38,742 nucleotides of DNA from Planotetraspora silvatica (GCF_016863315.1 NZ_BOOQ01000008.1:1-38742), one strand, 5' to 3'. Shown: positions 24,091 through 33,062, numbered from the stretch's first letter. The notes: generated by a model not told the origin, from the sequence alone. Numbers and translations are program-made.

Positions 24091-25487
24091 TCGCAAATGT
24101 CCATCCCTCGTCCAGCGAACTACTAGCAGCTCAGCACGATCCTGACTGTGTAACAGCGGCCCCGACACTTGAGCATCTCGAGGAGTGCCTCGCCTGCCGC
24201 GTGCGCCTAGCGCGCATCCGGCGCGCCTCAGGTCCCGATCCGGCCAGCGCCAATAGCCTCCAGCGGATTATAGAAGCCTCGACTCCGCTACCGGAGGCCC
24301 TAGCCGCCATTGCCTTAGAGGGCAAAGTCGGCGAACCGCAGCCAAACGAGATCTGGCGCATCGGACGAAGCGAAGCTCTGCTGGTGTGGGTCCGACGGGT
24401 CTTTGAGGACGGCATCGCCGACGTTATCCCGTTGGTGCTCGATGTTGAGCTAGCGGATCAGGAAAGCGTCGTGCTCAGCGCAGACGCGACCCCTCTGGCT
24501 ACGGAGACCGCTGCCATGGTGTCGCTGCGAACCCATGTCCATACAGGCGCGTTCCTCAACCGCGTCGCGATCCTCGACATCGGTGAGGACGTCACCGAGG
24601 TGATGACTGCGATGCGGGAGAGCCGCCGGCCCAGCAAGGTTCGGGTTGGCCCGCCGATCGACGATGACGACGACCAGCGGCTCGAATACCGACAGGCGCT
24701 GCGCGATCTACTCGCAGAGCTCGCCCCGAGCGCGTGGCTCGATACCCAAGATGGCATCGGCGCGGATACCAAACAGAGCACGAGCGAGCCGACCGCGAAC
24801 AGCTCACCAGACGGGCTCGACCAGATCAAGGCTGACCTTGGCGAACGACTAAGGGGTGCGCAGATTTGTGACCTCCACCCGCATAGGGTCACGGTCGACG
24901 AACAAGTACAGGCCACAAGCCTTCTAAAGGTTGTGTATCTGGATACCGCCGTTCTCGTCGCGGCCCTCAGCGGGGGGAGCCTTACTGCGTTCCCGGAAAT
25001 CAGAGTCGTCGCTGCGGCGTGTCAGCAATTGACCCTCATCGAAAAGGACGCCGACGCCGTTGCTATGGCCATCCCACATGACGACTGGCCGACCCTGCTC
25101 TTCACGACAGCGCACATGCGCAGTGCGTTGGTGCTCCCCGGTGGTGCACAAACGGGACCAACCGTGACCCTGGAGGGCCTCGGACTTGTCGATACCCTAT
25201 GCAAGCACCTTGAAGGTGCCATGCCCGCATGGGAGGTCACGGAGCGGGCAAGCGGCCGTATCGCAAGGGCTGGCCTCCATCAGATCGCCGCAAGGCACGC
25301 GAGCATGTCCATCGCACAGATCACCGCCGAAGCGAAACGGGCGCACCAGATTGCGAAGCGGACCGCTTGGGGCAGCCTTCCCGACAAACTCGACGAGCGA
25401 GTGGCGAGGTTCGTCGTCGCTGTTGCCAACCAGGAAGCCATAGACGACGCTTTGGCCGAGCTCGCCTTGGAGACACGCAATGATTAG
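24087..25487 (+). CDS. protein with anti-sigma-type zinc motif, third gene of the Rad50-like operon
   Basis: A cytosolic protein of 466 residues with no membrane helix. The N-terminus has HLEECLAC, an exact H-x3-C-x2-C motif (His30, Cys34, Cys37) as in zinc-binding anti-sigma domains. Residues 84-170 (PNEIWRIG, VIPLVLDVELAD, then LRTHVHTGAFLNRV) may form a MazF/CcdB-like barrel; this is a weak match by eye. An acidic linker (PIDDDDDQRLEY) leads to a second half of unknown fold (270-466). An anti-sigma role towards the product of the preceding gene is the simplest reading, since the genes overlap by ATGA. It overlaps the ATPase gene by eight bases. Confidence 0.55.
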   Translation: MIANVHPSSSELLAAQHDPDCVTAAPTLEHLEECLACRVRLARIRRASGPDPASANSLQRIIEASTPLPEALAAIALEGKVGEPQPNEIWRIGRSEALLVWVRRVFEDGIADVIPLVLDVELADQESVVLSADATPLATETAAMVSLRTHVHTGAFLNRVAILDIGEDVTEVMTAMRESRRPSKVRVGPPIDDDDDQRLEYRQALRDLLAELAPSAWLDTQDGIGADTKQSTSEPTANSSPDGLDQIKADLGERLRGAQICDLHPHRVTVDEQVQATSLLKVVYLDTAVLVAALSGGSLTAFPEIRVVAAACQQLTLIEKDADAVAMAIPHDDWPTLLFTTAHMRSALVLPGGAQTGPTVTLEGLGLVDTLCKHLEGAMPAWEVTERASGRIARAGLHQIAARHASMSIAQITAEAKRAHQIAKRTAWGSLPDKLDERVARFVVAVANQEAIDDALAELALETRND

Positions 25488-27255
25488 GCGACTGACGCTG
25501 AGGAACTGGCGCAATTATGAGGACGTCACCGTCGAATTTGAGACTGGAACGACGTTCGTGGTCGCATCGAATGGTGTGGGAAAGACCTCGCTGGTCGAAG
25601 CTGCACGGTGGGCGCTCTTTGGGACGGTTGCTTCAGGTGGCTACGCCGCAGTACGCGCCGGCGCCGCCACCGCCGTCGCCATTATCGAGATCGAACTTCC
25701 TGACCTACGGATCCTCACTGTCGAAAGAACGCTCGCAGGAAAACCCCGCAGTGCCCGCCGGCCTCCGGTGGTCCGTCTCGACGGGGCGCTCGTGCCTCAC
25801 GAGGAGCTCAACCAGCACCTGATCAGCGCCTATGGAACCGAGCCGGGATTTCTGGCGGGTCTAACGATGCCCGCCGTCGACCGAGACCGTGACAAGCCCT
25901 CGGAGCTCGGCCTCGAAGACCACCTGGGCCGATACTACGGAATCGACGGCCTCAGGAATGCGGTCAACCAGCTCAAGACCAAACGGAAGTCTAACGAAGC
26001 CCGCATCAAGCAGATCAAGGCTACAAACTCCACGAGCTCCCAACGGCTCACCCAGCTGCAAAACGAGGTGGAACAAACAGCACGCCGCGTCGAGGAGGCC
26101 GCTACAGAGCACAAGGCCCTGCGAGACAGGGTCGATAGGGCACGGGAGCGGGAGCGCCTCAAGGCTGACATGCAAAAGTGGCAGGACCGCCACTCAACCT
26201 GGACCGAAGCCGTCGAGAGGCTGGCTGTGCGGGTCTCTCCCGACCTCGGCCGACCCGTCGACGTCGACAGCGTCGAGAGACTGCTCGACGAACGACTGGC
26301 CGACCTGGATCAGCGGATCGAGACCATCCGTGTCGAGGTCGCGGTCAACGTCACCAAAGATGCGGCCCTGACGGCCAACGAACAGCGCCTCGATGCGGCG
26401 CATGACGACTGCCCAGTCTGCCGGCGACCACTCGACGACGCGACACTCGCCTTGGCCCACGAGGCCAACATGCAAGATCTCTCTGCTATCCGCAACGCAA
26501 TCCTCGAACTCAGGACAGCCGAGACCGATCTTCTCGCTCAGCGCGAACGCGTTAAGGCCTCCCAGGCTGAGTGGCGACGAATCTCGCAGCCTGGGGAGCC
26601 GCCCCAGGCTCCCTTCGCTGACGATGACCCGCCCGTCGCCGCTGCTCAACTCGCTGCGATGGCCGAGGTCGCACTCGGCACGCTAGTGGAGGCTCGCGCA
26701 TCCCATGTCCAAGCGACACGAGAACTCGACGAAGCTCGCGCGGCTGACGAGTCGATGCTTGAGCTCGAGTCGTTGTTCAGGCAAGAGGCGAGCCTCAGGG
26801 TAGCTGTTGAGGCAACCGAGGCGACGCTCACGGAGCTGCTCGACGAGACGATTCGCCCGCTCGCGATAGAGGTGGACCAGCGTTGGAAGGCGTTGTTCCC
26901 CGCCCGTGGAGACCTCACAACGTACTCAGATGGAAACATCACGAGGACAGTCAACGGGCACTCACTGCCCTATGACTCGTTCAGCACCGGCGAAAGTATG
27001 GGCGCGACCATCCTTTTGCGGCTCCTTGTTGCACAGATGGCCACGACGGCTGACTTCTGCTGGTTTGACGAGCCTCTGGAGCATCTCGACCCAGATGTCC
27101 GTCGGAAGGTGGCAAGCCTTCTGTCCCGCGTCACCAGCGGGGAAGGTCCGCTAAGGCAGGTAGTAGTGACCACCTACGAGGAGCCGCTCGCGCGCCACCT
27201 ACAAGCTCGGGACCGACACAAGGTCAAACTCCTAGACGTACGCCAGGCGGGCTGA
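25480..27255 (+). CDS. compact Rad50/SMC-like ABC ATPase with CxxC hook
   Basis: An ABC ATPase of 591 residues built like a small Rad50. Walker A is NGVGKTSLVE (31-40). Two short coiled coils (about 165-220 and 340-460) flank a CPVC zinc hook (Cys311, Cys314). The ABC signature is SFSTGESMG (500-508), and Walker B is FCWFDEPLEHLDP (Asp530, Glu531). All catalytic elements look intact. True Rad50 is usually 850 residues or more, so the arms here are short, as in OLD-, Lamassu- or ABC-3C-type defence ATPases. It probably senses or tethers DNA ends and drives an effector encoded upstream. No nuclease partner such as Mre11 is adjacent. It is the last gene of the operon. Confidence 0.88.
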   Translation: MIRRLTLRNWRNYEDVTVEFETGTTFVVASNGVGKTSLVEAARWALFGTVASGGYAAVRAGAATAVAIIEIELPDLRILTVERTLAGKPRSARRPPVVRLDGALVPHEELNQHLISAYGTEPGFLAGLTMPAVDRDRDKPSELGLEDHLGRYYGIDGLRNAVNQLKTKRKSNEARIKQIKATNSTSSQRLTQLQNEVEQTARRVEEAATEHKALRDRVDRARERERLKADMQKWQDRHSTWTEAVERLAVRVSPDLGRPVDVDSVERLLDERLADLDQRIETIRVEVAVNVTKDAALTANEQRLDAAHDDCPVCRRPLDDATLALAHEANMQDLSAIRNAILELRTAETDLLAQRERVKASQAEWRRISQPGEPPQAPFADDDPPVAAAQLAAMAEVALGTLVEARASHVQATRELDEARAADESMLELESLFRQEASLRVAVEATEATLTELLDETIRPLAIEVDQRWKALFPARGDLTTYSDGNITRTVNGHSLPYDSFSTGESMGATILLRLLVAQMATTADFCWFDEPLEHLDPDVRRKVASLLSRVTSGEGPLRQVVVTTYEEPLARHLQARDRHKVKLLDVRQAG

Positions 27256-27934
27256 ATACCATCAATAGATGATTTCGGCCGAGTCTCCATGAAACCCGAC
27301 GCGGTTCAATCTCGCCCCAGCGCACAAAGCCTGCAACACCCTCAAGAGTAACCGCCCGCCCACATCCGCTGAGTTCTACCTACTGACACAGCGCAATGAA
27401 GCGATCATGCAGTCCCCGCATCCACTCAAACGCACTCTGCAGGTGACCTTGCAATGGTATGGGCAAAGCGGTAGCCCACGTGGTGGCGCTATTCATCCGG
27501 CGGGTGCGTGAGCTCCTCTGAGCTCCTGAGAGCAGACCTCGTGACGTCTTCTGGGGTCCGATCTTTGACCCGCATCACGCTTGGTGGCACATCAGCGATG
27601 CCGGCCGGTTGTGCGCACGGTCCCCGCCATCGATGTCTTCGGTGTGAATACCCGAAGGTCTTGATCAGGAGTGTCAATGGCTGCCGACTAGACCTCCTGC
27701 CGCGGCTCACAACGCTTATGGGTGATCTCTAGTGCGATCCAGTGTCAGCCGTCTTGCTGACTTCTCGCTGACTCGCAGGACCTCACTCAACTGGCTGCCG
27801 CAGTCGCCGGCGAACGCGTTGAACGCGGGCCATGCACTTCCCTGGGGATCAATCCCGAGCTCTATACGTCGCCTGAGGGTGTACTGCACGCTTCAAACGC
27901 ACCGCAAATGCTTCCTCGTAGGGACGACGAACCG
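27256..27934. other. no gene seen
   Basis: About 680 bases between the convergent Rad50-like and PD-(D/E)XK genes. Several 60-75-codon frames exist on both strands, but none has a ribosome site or resembles a known family. The block may be eroded mobile-element DNA. No clear terminator hairpin with a T-tract was found. Confidence 0.5.
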
Positions 27935-29389
27935 TTAAGGCTGCCGGCCGTCGTCTCGCAACTCTGTCTCCTTACTGGCCGGCTTCTTCGGTAATGCATC
28001 AATCCGGGCCACTTCAATGGTTAGGCCAGTTTTTTCGCGGAGCAATTCTGCCTCCGCCTCCAACTTCCGCCAACGCTCCCGCATCGGAGCGGTTTCCGAG
28101 TCTCTTATTACAAGGAAAATTGCGTGCTGCACATCCTGCCCCTTCATATAGAGAGGAGTCTGGACTTGTAGTCCATTCCAGAATTTGCCATGGGTTAGCT
28201 TCTTCATTTCCAAAAGAACTCGCAGTCGCTCACTACCCGTAAAGGTGAAATCGACTGGACCCCGGCCAGTTTCAACCTCTCGGTCTAACCTTACTCCTGC
28301 ATAGCGGCAGAAATCATCTAGGACACCTAGGAAGATGAGCTGCATAATAGGCTCTGGCACGGTTATCTTTTCGGCAACGTCGCCCCAAAAGGCACGCCAG
28401 CCCCCCTTGTCCTCGATCCAATGACGGAATTTTTCCACAGCTTTGTGAGCGAACTCCAGAAGGTCGTCGCCAGAATTAATGGAGATATCTTCTAGATCCG
28501 ATTGGGCTACCGCAGAAGACGCCACCTTCTGCCATTTAACCAAGAGCTTCGGATCGCCGTCGACGTCGTACGGTTCCGCACCAGCTTGCTCCATTAACCT
28601 GATCCACTCGCGAAGACGGTTAGGAGCACGCCGCGCAGCAGCGACGATGTCGTCCTTATTAACATTCGTCGAAATATCTAGATTAAGATCGTCCCTAAGC
28701 GATGTATCCAAATGCTTCGCCCAATTTCCCGAGCTAAGCTTCGGCAGTTCCGCCAAGAACTTCTTCGGGACCAATATTATCGGCTTTCCAGTCCTCGGAT
28801 CCTTAGGCAATAGCACCTCAGCCTCGACCCATCGCCGCCTGAATTCATCGTAACGACCGTGCTCAACTCTCGACACCTCCAACGGAACACCTAATGAATG
28901 GCATGCATGTTGCGTATAGTCGATAAATTCCGGCTTCAACACATTGCAGGTTATATCAGATATGCGATCCTTGTTTATGCCTTTAACCAGAATGCCCAAT
29001 TCTTCAAAATGTTCGATATCCTCTAGCCCGCGCTTTATTGCCTCGCACATGGCCTCGATAATGCTTGTTGCTAACCCTTCACCCGCGCCCGAACCATCCG
29101 CGCTATCCGAGCCGAAACCCAGTCGGAACTCTTTGGGCTCCGGAAAAAGCATTTGAGTCCAGGCACGCTGGAATAGCTGATGCTTAGGTTTCAACCCCGA
29201 CCTAGCGAGGAGGGCGAATGTGTCGTGGAAATGCTTAATTATCTTCGCATGAGCCTCACGCCATCGTTCATCCTCCGACGAGAAGATCAGAAAAGGATCC
29301 ACGAAAAGGAGCGTGTCACACTCAAGGAGCGGGTCGAACCATTCATACTCTTCCGGGTCCTCGATACCGAAGGCTTCACTGAAATACAT
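27935..29389 (-). CDS. stand-alone PD-(D/E)XK nuclease-like protein, unknown family
   Basis: A protein of 484 residues. The C-terminal part has a clear PD-(D/E)XK core: GRGPVDF (Asp), then VLLEMKKL (Glu-x-Lys), and FWNGLQVQTPLYMKG, where the glutamines often orient the lysine. The N-terminal 300 residues contain FVDPFLIF and INKDRISDITCNVLKPEF, which look like a conserved domain I cannot name. The ATG at 29389 is preferred because the 36 upstream codons look unrelated. The gene is less GC-rich than its surroundings, a sign of recent transfer. It has no methyltransferase or helicase beside it, so it is probably a single-gene or modification-dependent defence nuclease. Confidence 0.6.
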   Translation of the reverse strand: MYFSEAFGIEDPEEYEWFDPLLECDTLLFVDPFLIFSSEDERWREAHAKIIKHFHDTFALLARSGLKPKHQLFQRAWTQMLFPEPKEFRLGFGSDSADGSGAGEGLATSIIEAMCEAIKRGLEDIEHFEELGILVKGINKDRISDITCNVLKPEFIDYTQHACHSLGVPLEVSRVEHGRYDEFRRRWVEAEVLLPKDPRTGKPIILVPKKFLAELPKLSSGNWAKHLDTSLRDDLNLDISTNVNKDDIVAAARRAPNRLREWIRLMEQAGAEPYDVDGDPKLLVKWQKVASSAVAQSDLEDISINSGDDLLEFAHKAVEKFRHWIEDKGGWRAFWGDVAEKITVPEPIMQLIFLGVLDDFCRYAGVRLDREVETGRGPVDFTFTGSERLRVLLEMKKLTHGKFWNGLQVQTPLYMKGQDVQHAIFLVIRDSETAPMRERWRKLEAEAELLREKTGLTIEVARIDALPKKPASKETELRDDGRQP

Positions 29390-29744
29390 AGGTGAGATCA
29401 ACCCCTCTCTGCCCTCACGATCACAGTAGGCGCGTGTAAGGGTGTGCGCTAGTCCCACCTTCCAAATCAATGCTGCAGCCAGGCATGCGGCTGGCACTCC
29501 AATAAGACCATCAGCCGAGAGCCAGGTGAGGTCTGGGGCGGTGGATCCCGTCTTGACTGCAGTAGCGGAGGAGTTGACCTATAGGGCCGAGTTCTAATTT
29601 CACGTGCTTGTGACCTGCAGGAGGACCGGTGTCTCCCCATCCGCGCGGGGAAAGGCTTCCCTGTCGAAAATCTGGTTGCTCGTTACTGCGTCCGCAACCA
29701 TCGGCGCCGCAAGGCCGCCACCGATACCCCGCCCCCTCGAACCC

Positions 29745-29991
29745 CGGTTCACCGCTCGGGAACTGTCGGCCTCGGTAGCCGACAATCTCCGCGTGTGCTG
29801 GCTACTCCATCCCTAACCCTGGCTCGTCGAGTCTGGGGCTGATCAACCGATTGGATCTGCCGCTCAACCTGGACCAGAACAAGAACTACGCCTTCCACGC
29901 GCCCAGCATCAGGAACGAGTCGCGTGGGCTGAACCGCGATCAGACGTTCAGTCGCCTTAGTAGGTACTGCAATGTGACAGGTGCACGGTAG
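29745..29991 (+). pseudogene. C-terminal remnant of a GIY-YIG nuclease family protein
   Basis: The frame ending at 29816 reads RFTARELSASVADNLRVCWL and stops at a TAA. It continues past the stop as PWLVESG, then shifts frame to LINRLDLPLNLDQNKNYAFH. The pattern PPLNL-x-x-N with H/F following is the end of actinobacterial GIY-YIG family proteins. Front and active site are missing and there are at least one nonsense and one frameshift lesion. The sequence from 29390 to 29744 shows nothing recognisable. Confidence 0.45.
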
Positions 29992-30054
29992 TGATCAAAC
30001 TGTCGGTGGATCCTCGTAAAGTTGCGTTCACCCCCAGGATGAGGAGTGTGCTAG

Positions 30055-30519
30055 ATGGAGCTGCGGTGGCTCATCGACCGAATCGGCGAGACCTACGATC
30101 GTTCGCTAGGGATGTCGAGCGAAGCTCAGCAACTCCTGCGACAAGCTGGCAGAGAATTCCACCGATGGCTCCCCCGCCGGCTACCTTCCCGTCGGTAGCG
30201 GTGGAAAAGGGGCCGCAGCCTTCGTGCCCTGGATCTCCGTATTCGATCCGGACGGTGACGCGTGGCTCATCGAGGTCAAGATGGTCCGCCGCGGTGACGC
30301 GGTCAGTGCTACCCGGGAATTATCGGCCAACTGCTGTCGTACCGACATTTCCTCTACCCGGGCCGCGCGGAAAAGGTGAAGATGCTTGCAGTCTTCAATG
30401 AGGACATCGGCGACGCCTGCGTCGAACTCTTACAAGGACTGGACATCGCGAGCGTCTGGCGCGAGGGAAATCATTGGGGTGGTTCAGAGACTGCCGCATC
30501 TGCTGGACTCTGTAAATAG
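30055..30519 (+). pseudogene. MrcB_N (DUF3578) restriction gene, frameshifted and deleted
   Basis: It starts at an ATG with GAGGAG eight bases upstream. Frame 1 gives LIDRIGETYDRSLGMSSEAQ and stops at a TAG. Frame 2 gives GYLPVGSGGKGAAAFVPWIS, then VFDPDG, the core of the McrB-type N-terminal DNA-binding domain, and runs directly into WLIEVKMVRRGDAV. Frame 3 gives GQLLSYRHFLYPG and LDIASVWREGNHWGGS to a TAG. So two frameshifts break it, and the second half of the MrcB domain is missing where it joins an ExK nuclease-like C-terminal domain. The intact parent would be a modification-dependent restriction protein. Confidence 0.6.
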
Positions 30520-30558
30520 ACGCCAGTGAGTAAACTACGCAGCCCAAGGTGATGACCA

Positions 30559-31119
30559 GTGATTAATTGGGACACAGTAACCACTTCGGCGATTACTGCA
30601 CTTATCGTCGCGCTATCAGTGGAGTATTTCGCTAAGCCACGGCTTGAAGCGCGTAAAGAGCGAATCCTAGAACTCCTCCGTGGCCGCAGAGAGCTCAAGG
30701 CAGCGCTCATAAGCATGTCCGTCGCGACCAGCATACTCACGATCGAGCTGTCTTTAGACATGAAGCCGGCTGCATACCAAGCTCTGAGAGATGAGCAGAC
30801 ACGACAATACCAAAGGCTTTGGGAACAGATTCAGCAGATGGTCGACAACATCGGCCGATACGCTGGCCCTTACGTGTGGAAGGCTCGTGATCTGGTCATC
30901 CAGTACGTGCTGTGCCTATACACCGTCATGATGTCTACACGTACACGTGCTGAAAAAGCCGCGACCATCCAGAGTCTGATCAAACCTATGGCTGCGGTGA
31001 TGGACGCAGCCCCTCCATGGTTCTTCTGGCGTATGCCTGCACAGATACGTGCATGGGGCGAGGTGAATCGGTTGATCGCCGCCGCGATGCAAGACATACC
31101 GCCAGCTTCGGAGCGCTGA
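30559..31119 (+). CDS. small membrane-anchored protein, unknown
   Basis: A protein of 186 residues. Residues 8-24 (TTSAITALIVALSVEYF) form one N-terminal membrane helix, followed by a basic, helical cytoplasmic part (KPRLEARKERILELLRGRRE). A second moderately hydrophobic stretch lies near residues 114-126 (VIQYVLCLYTVMM). The GTG start has AAGG about ten bases upstream. I do not recognise the family. The layout, one membrane helix plus a helical domain beside a HEPN-like protein gene 75 bases downstream, is common for effectors or sensors in abortive defence. Confidence 0.6.
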   Translation: MINWDTVTTSAITALIVALSVEYFAKPRLEARKERILELLRGRRELKAALISMSVATSILTIELSLDMKPAAYQALRDEQTRQYQRLWEQIQQMVDNIGRYAGPYVWKARDLVIQYVLCLYTVMMSTRTRAEKAATIQSLIKPMAAVMDAAPPWFFWRMPAQIRAWGEVNRLIAAAMQDIPPASER

Positions 31120-31194
31120 CACGACCAGGGGATTCTTCCACTTTGCCGGCAAACCCTGTTGGCAATTTACGTCAGCCCTGCCAAGGTAAAGCTC

Positions 31195-32235
31195 ATGTCT
31201 GACGACACCTTCTACTCCGACCGAGTCGGGCTGGCCAGACCACGCACGAACGAGGAAGTCACGGCCGAAGCGTGGGCGGGCTTGACCTCCCTGATCCGCC
31301 AGCGGATCAACGACGCTTCTTTTGCTCGCGTTTTTCCGAAATACGACTGTCCAGGCGACCCCACTGGCCGCAGCACCATCACTGGCAGCGATGAAGAGAT
31401 GTTCTTCGATGCCCTCAGAGGCCACATCCCCCAGCTATTCGAACCCCCCGAAGACCCGGACACGGAGCAAGGTATGGGTTCGATGCAATACCTTGACTTC
31501 GACACTTCCGGACCTGCGTCCTCGGTGGTGACTGCAAATCCGCTCGATCCCCGTAGGGTGCCGGACACAGTCACCTCACTGGATCTGGTCGACTTCGTCG
31601 CGTTGTACATTGACCAGCCCACTGGTAGCACCTCGCACAATTGGGACTTCCCGCATACTCACTACTCTTTTAACACTTACTCTGATCCGCTAGCTAATAC
31701 GGAGCTAACCCCCGGGCGGGCCAGGTTTCGGAAGGACATCGACCGCTTATTTGCCAGGAACGGGATCGCTTTCACTCTGGGTGACGATCTACGGGTCCGT
31801 CGGCTCGGGCCACCTGAGGGGCGTTCACTAATCAGCGCATTCACACCCAGAACGGGCGACCAGCAGCTCGACGGCAAGCTTGATGACGCAATGGCCCGTT
31901 TTCTATCCAGAAACTCAGCGGACCGACGTGATGCTCTTGAAAAGCTTTGGGACGCTTTCGAGCGGCTCAAGACCCTGGAACTCGGCGGAGGCACACTCAA
32001 GAAGTCATCCGCTAGCCAGCTGATCACGCGTGCCGCATCCGGTTCGGAGTCCTTCCGTGAACTACTGGATACTGAGTTCAAAGCACTGTCGACCATCGGC
32101 AACAAGTTCACCATTCGACACCATGAGCACGATCAGGAGGAACTCCCCACTGACGCCGCCATCGACTATCTCTTTCTGCGACTCAGCTCAGTCATAGCTC
32201 TGGTCTTGCGCAGCACAGGCCGCATGTCCAGCTGA
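31195..32235 (+). CDS. AbiJ/HEPN-like abortive-infection type protein
   Basis: A protein of 346 residues. The C-terminus (GNKFTIRHHEHDQEELPTD, then AIDYLFLRLSSVIALVLR) resembles the end of AbiJ-type and related HEPN proteins: an R-H-x-E-H core followed by the D-Y-L-F-x-R-L helix. The N-terminal 220 residues are of unknown fold, with WDFPHTHYSF as the most distinctive segment. The ATG at 31195 (AAGG 10-12 bases upstream) is preferred over one 12 codons earlier. It follows the membrane protein gene by 75 bases in the same direction and may work with it. An RNase or toxin role is inferred from the family only. Confidence 0.5.
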   Translation: MSDDTFYSDRVGLARPRTNEEVTAEAWAGLTSLIRQRINDASFARVFPKYDCPGDPTGRSTITGSDEEMFFDALRGHIPQLFEPPEDPDTEQGMGSMQYLDFDTSGPASSVVTANPLDPRRVPDTVTSLDLVDFVALYIDQPTGSTSHNWDFPHTHYSFNTYSDPLANTELTPGRARFRKDIDRLFARNGIAFTLGDDLRVRRLGPPEGRSLISAFTPRTGDQQLDGKLDDAMARFLSRNSADRRDALEKLWDAFERLKTLELGGGTLKKSSASQLITRAASGSESFRELLDTEFKALSTIGNKFTIRHHEHDQEELPTDAAIDYLFLRLSSVIALVLRSTGRMSS

Positions 32236-32982
32236 CCAGCAAAGTGGCCCCCCAACGGGCCCCGTCTCGTAGCGTCGAGTCATGGCACTACATCTTCGCG
32301 AGAGGCTCGATCCCCAACCTCTACGTTGGTATAACGACCAGGGCGGGACTGCTGCACATGGCGGCTGTAGCGCGCATGGCACTCCCCCACGCAACGAGCC
32401 CATTGTCGCCAGTCTCGTGCTGGAGGATGCGGAAAGCGACGACGTTGGGTGGGCAGTGTGCCACCGAGGACTGGAGCGATTTCTCAACGACACCGCCAGC
32501 AGCGGATAACTCCTGATCGCCCCATGCACCGTCATCCCACCGCGAAGCGGCACCCGGGCCGGTGGCAGAGCTGTGTGGCCTCGTTGCTGCACTCCGCTGC
32601 TGTATAGCCTGCGCTTGTTGATGTAGCGCAGAAGCTTGCGCCCTGACCAGGGCAGACATAGGAACATGCTGGTCAGTCCAAGATTTCAGCTTGCAGTGTC
32701 TTTCGTGGATCTTCGCTGTTTCTGATGCTCATGTGCCCTCGATGTGCCCTGACCTCTCCGATGCGAACGAGGGTAGGGCGACCGGTGCCCGACACGGGTG
32801 GGTACTGTCCAGTGCTCTTCTAGCGCAGGTGTGATCTCGACTGCTCCTCTTGCAAACCGTCACGTGTCAGCCGGTTAGCTGATTCGACTCGTGTGATTCA
32901 TTCGCCTCCGCCGACGGCGGGTAGCCTTGCGATTGGATAACAGCCCACGCCATACCTTCCCCGGCTGACTTACACATGGGTC
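32236..32982. other. no gene supported
   Basis: Several short frames occur (for example 32282-32509 plus, 75 codons), without ribosome sites or recognisable products. The last 60 bases should hold the promoter and ribosome site of the STAND gene that begins at 32983; no clear -35/-10 pair stands out. Confidence 0.45.
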
Positions 32983-33041
32983 ATGACCTTGTGGCCTCGT
33001 TTGCTGTTTGTGGTGGGATTGGCGTTCGCGGGCGGTGTCGC
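32983..33041 (+). pseudogene. 5' end of the STAND-TPR gene, left of the IS21 insertion
   Basis: The ATG opens a frame of 19 complete codons, MTLWPRLLFVVGLAFAGGV, and a split twentieth codon, forming the start of a membrane helix. It ends at the 5-base target duplication GTCGC (33037-33041). Joining base 33041 to base 36921 removes both insertion sequences and the second duplication and continues in frame as AGALADGKPLVTAAG. A TAA stop 15 codons upstream in this frame supports this start. The rest of the gene lies at 36916 onward. Confidence 0.8.
33037..33041. repeat. 5-base target duplication of the IS21 element
   Basis: GTCGC precedes the left IS21 end at 33042, and the same five bases follow the right end at 36916-36920. 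The length is within the usual 4-8 bases for this family, and removing one copy restores the STAND reading frame. Confidence 0.8.
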
Positions 33042-33054
33042 TGTCAACGACGGC

Positions 33055-33062
33055 TGAATTCT
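33055..33062. repeat. 8-base target duplication of the ISL3 element (left copy)
   Basis: TGAATTCT occurs here and again at 34769-34776 directly outside the two ISL3 ends. The unduplicated sequence is part of the IS21 left terminal repeat. Confidence 0.9.

Noticed and set aside
32282-32509. Plus-strand frame of 75 codons between the HEPN-like and STAND genes
   Set aside because: No ribosome site and no recognisable product; not enough to call a gene.
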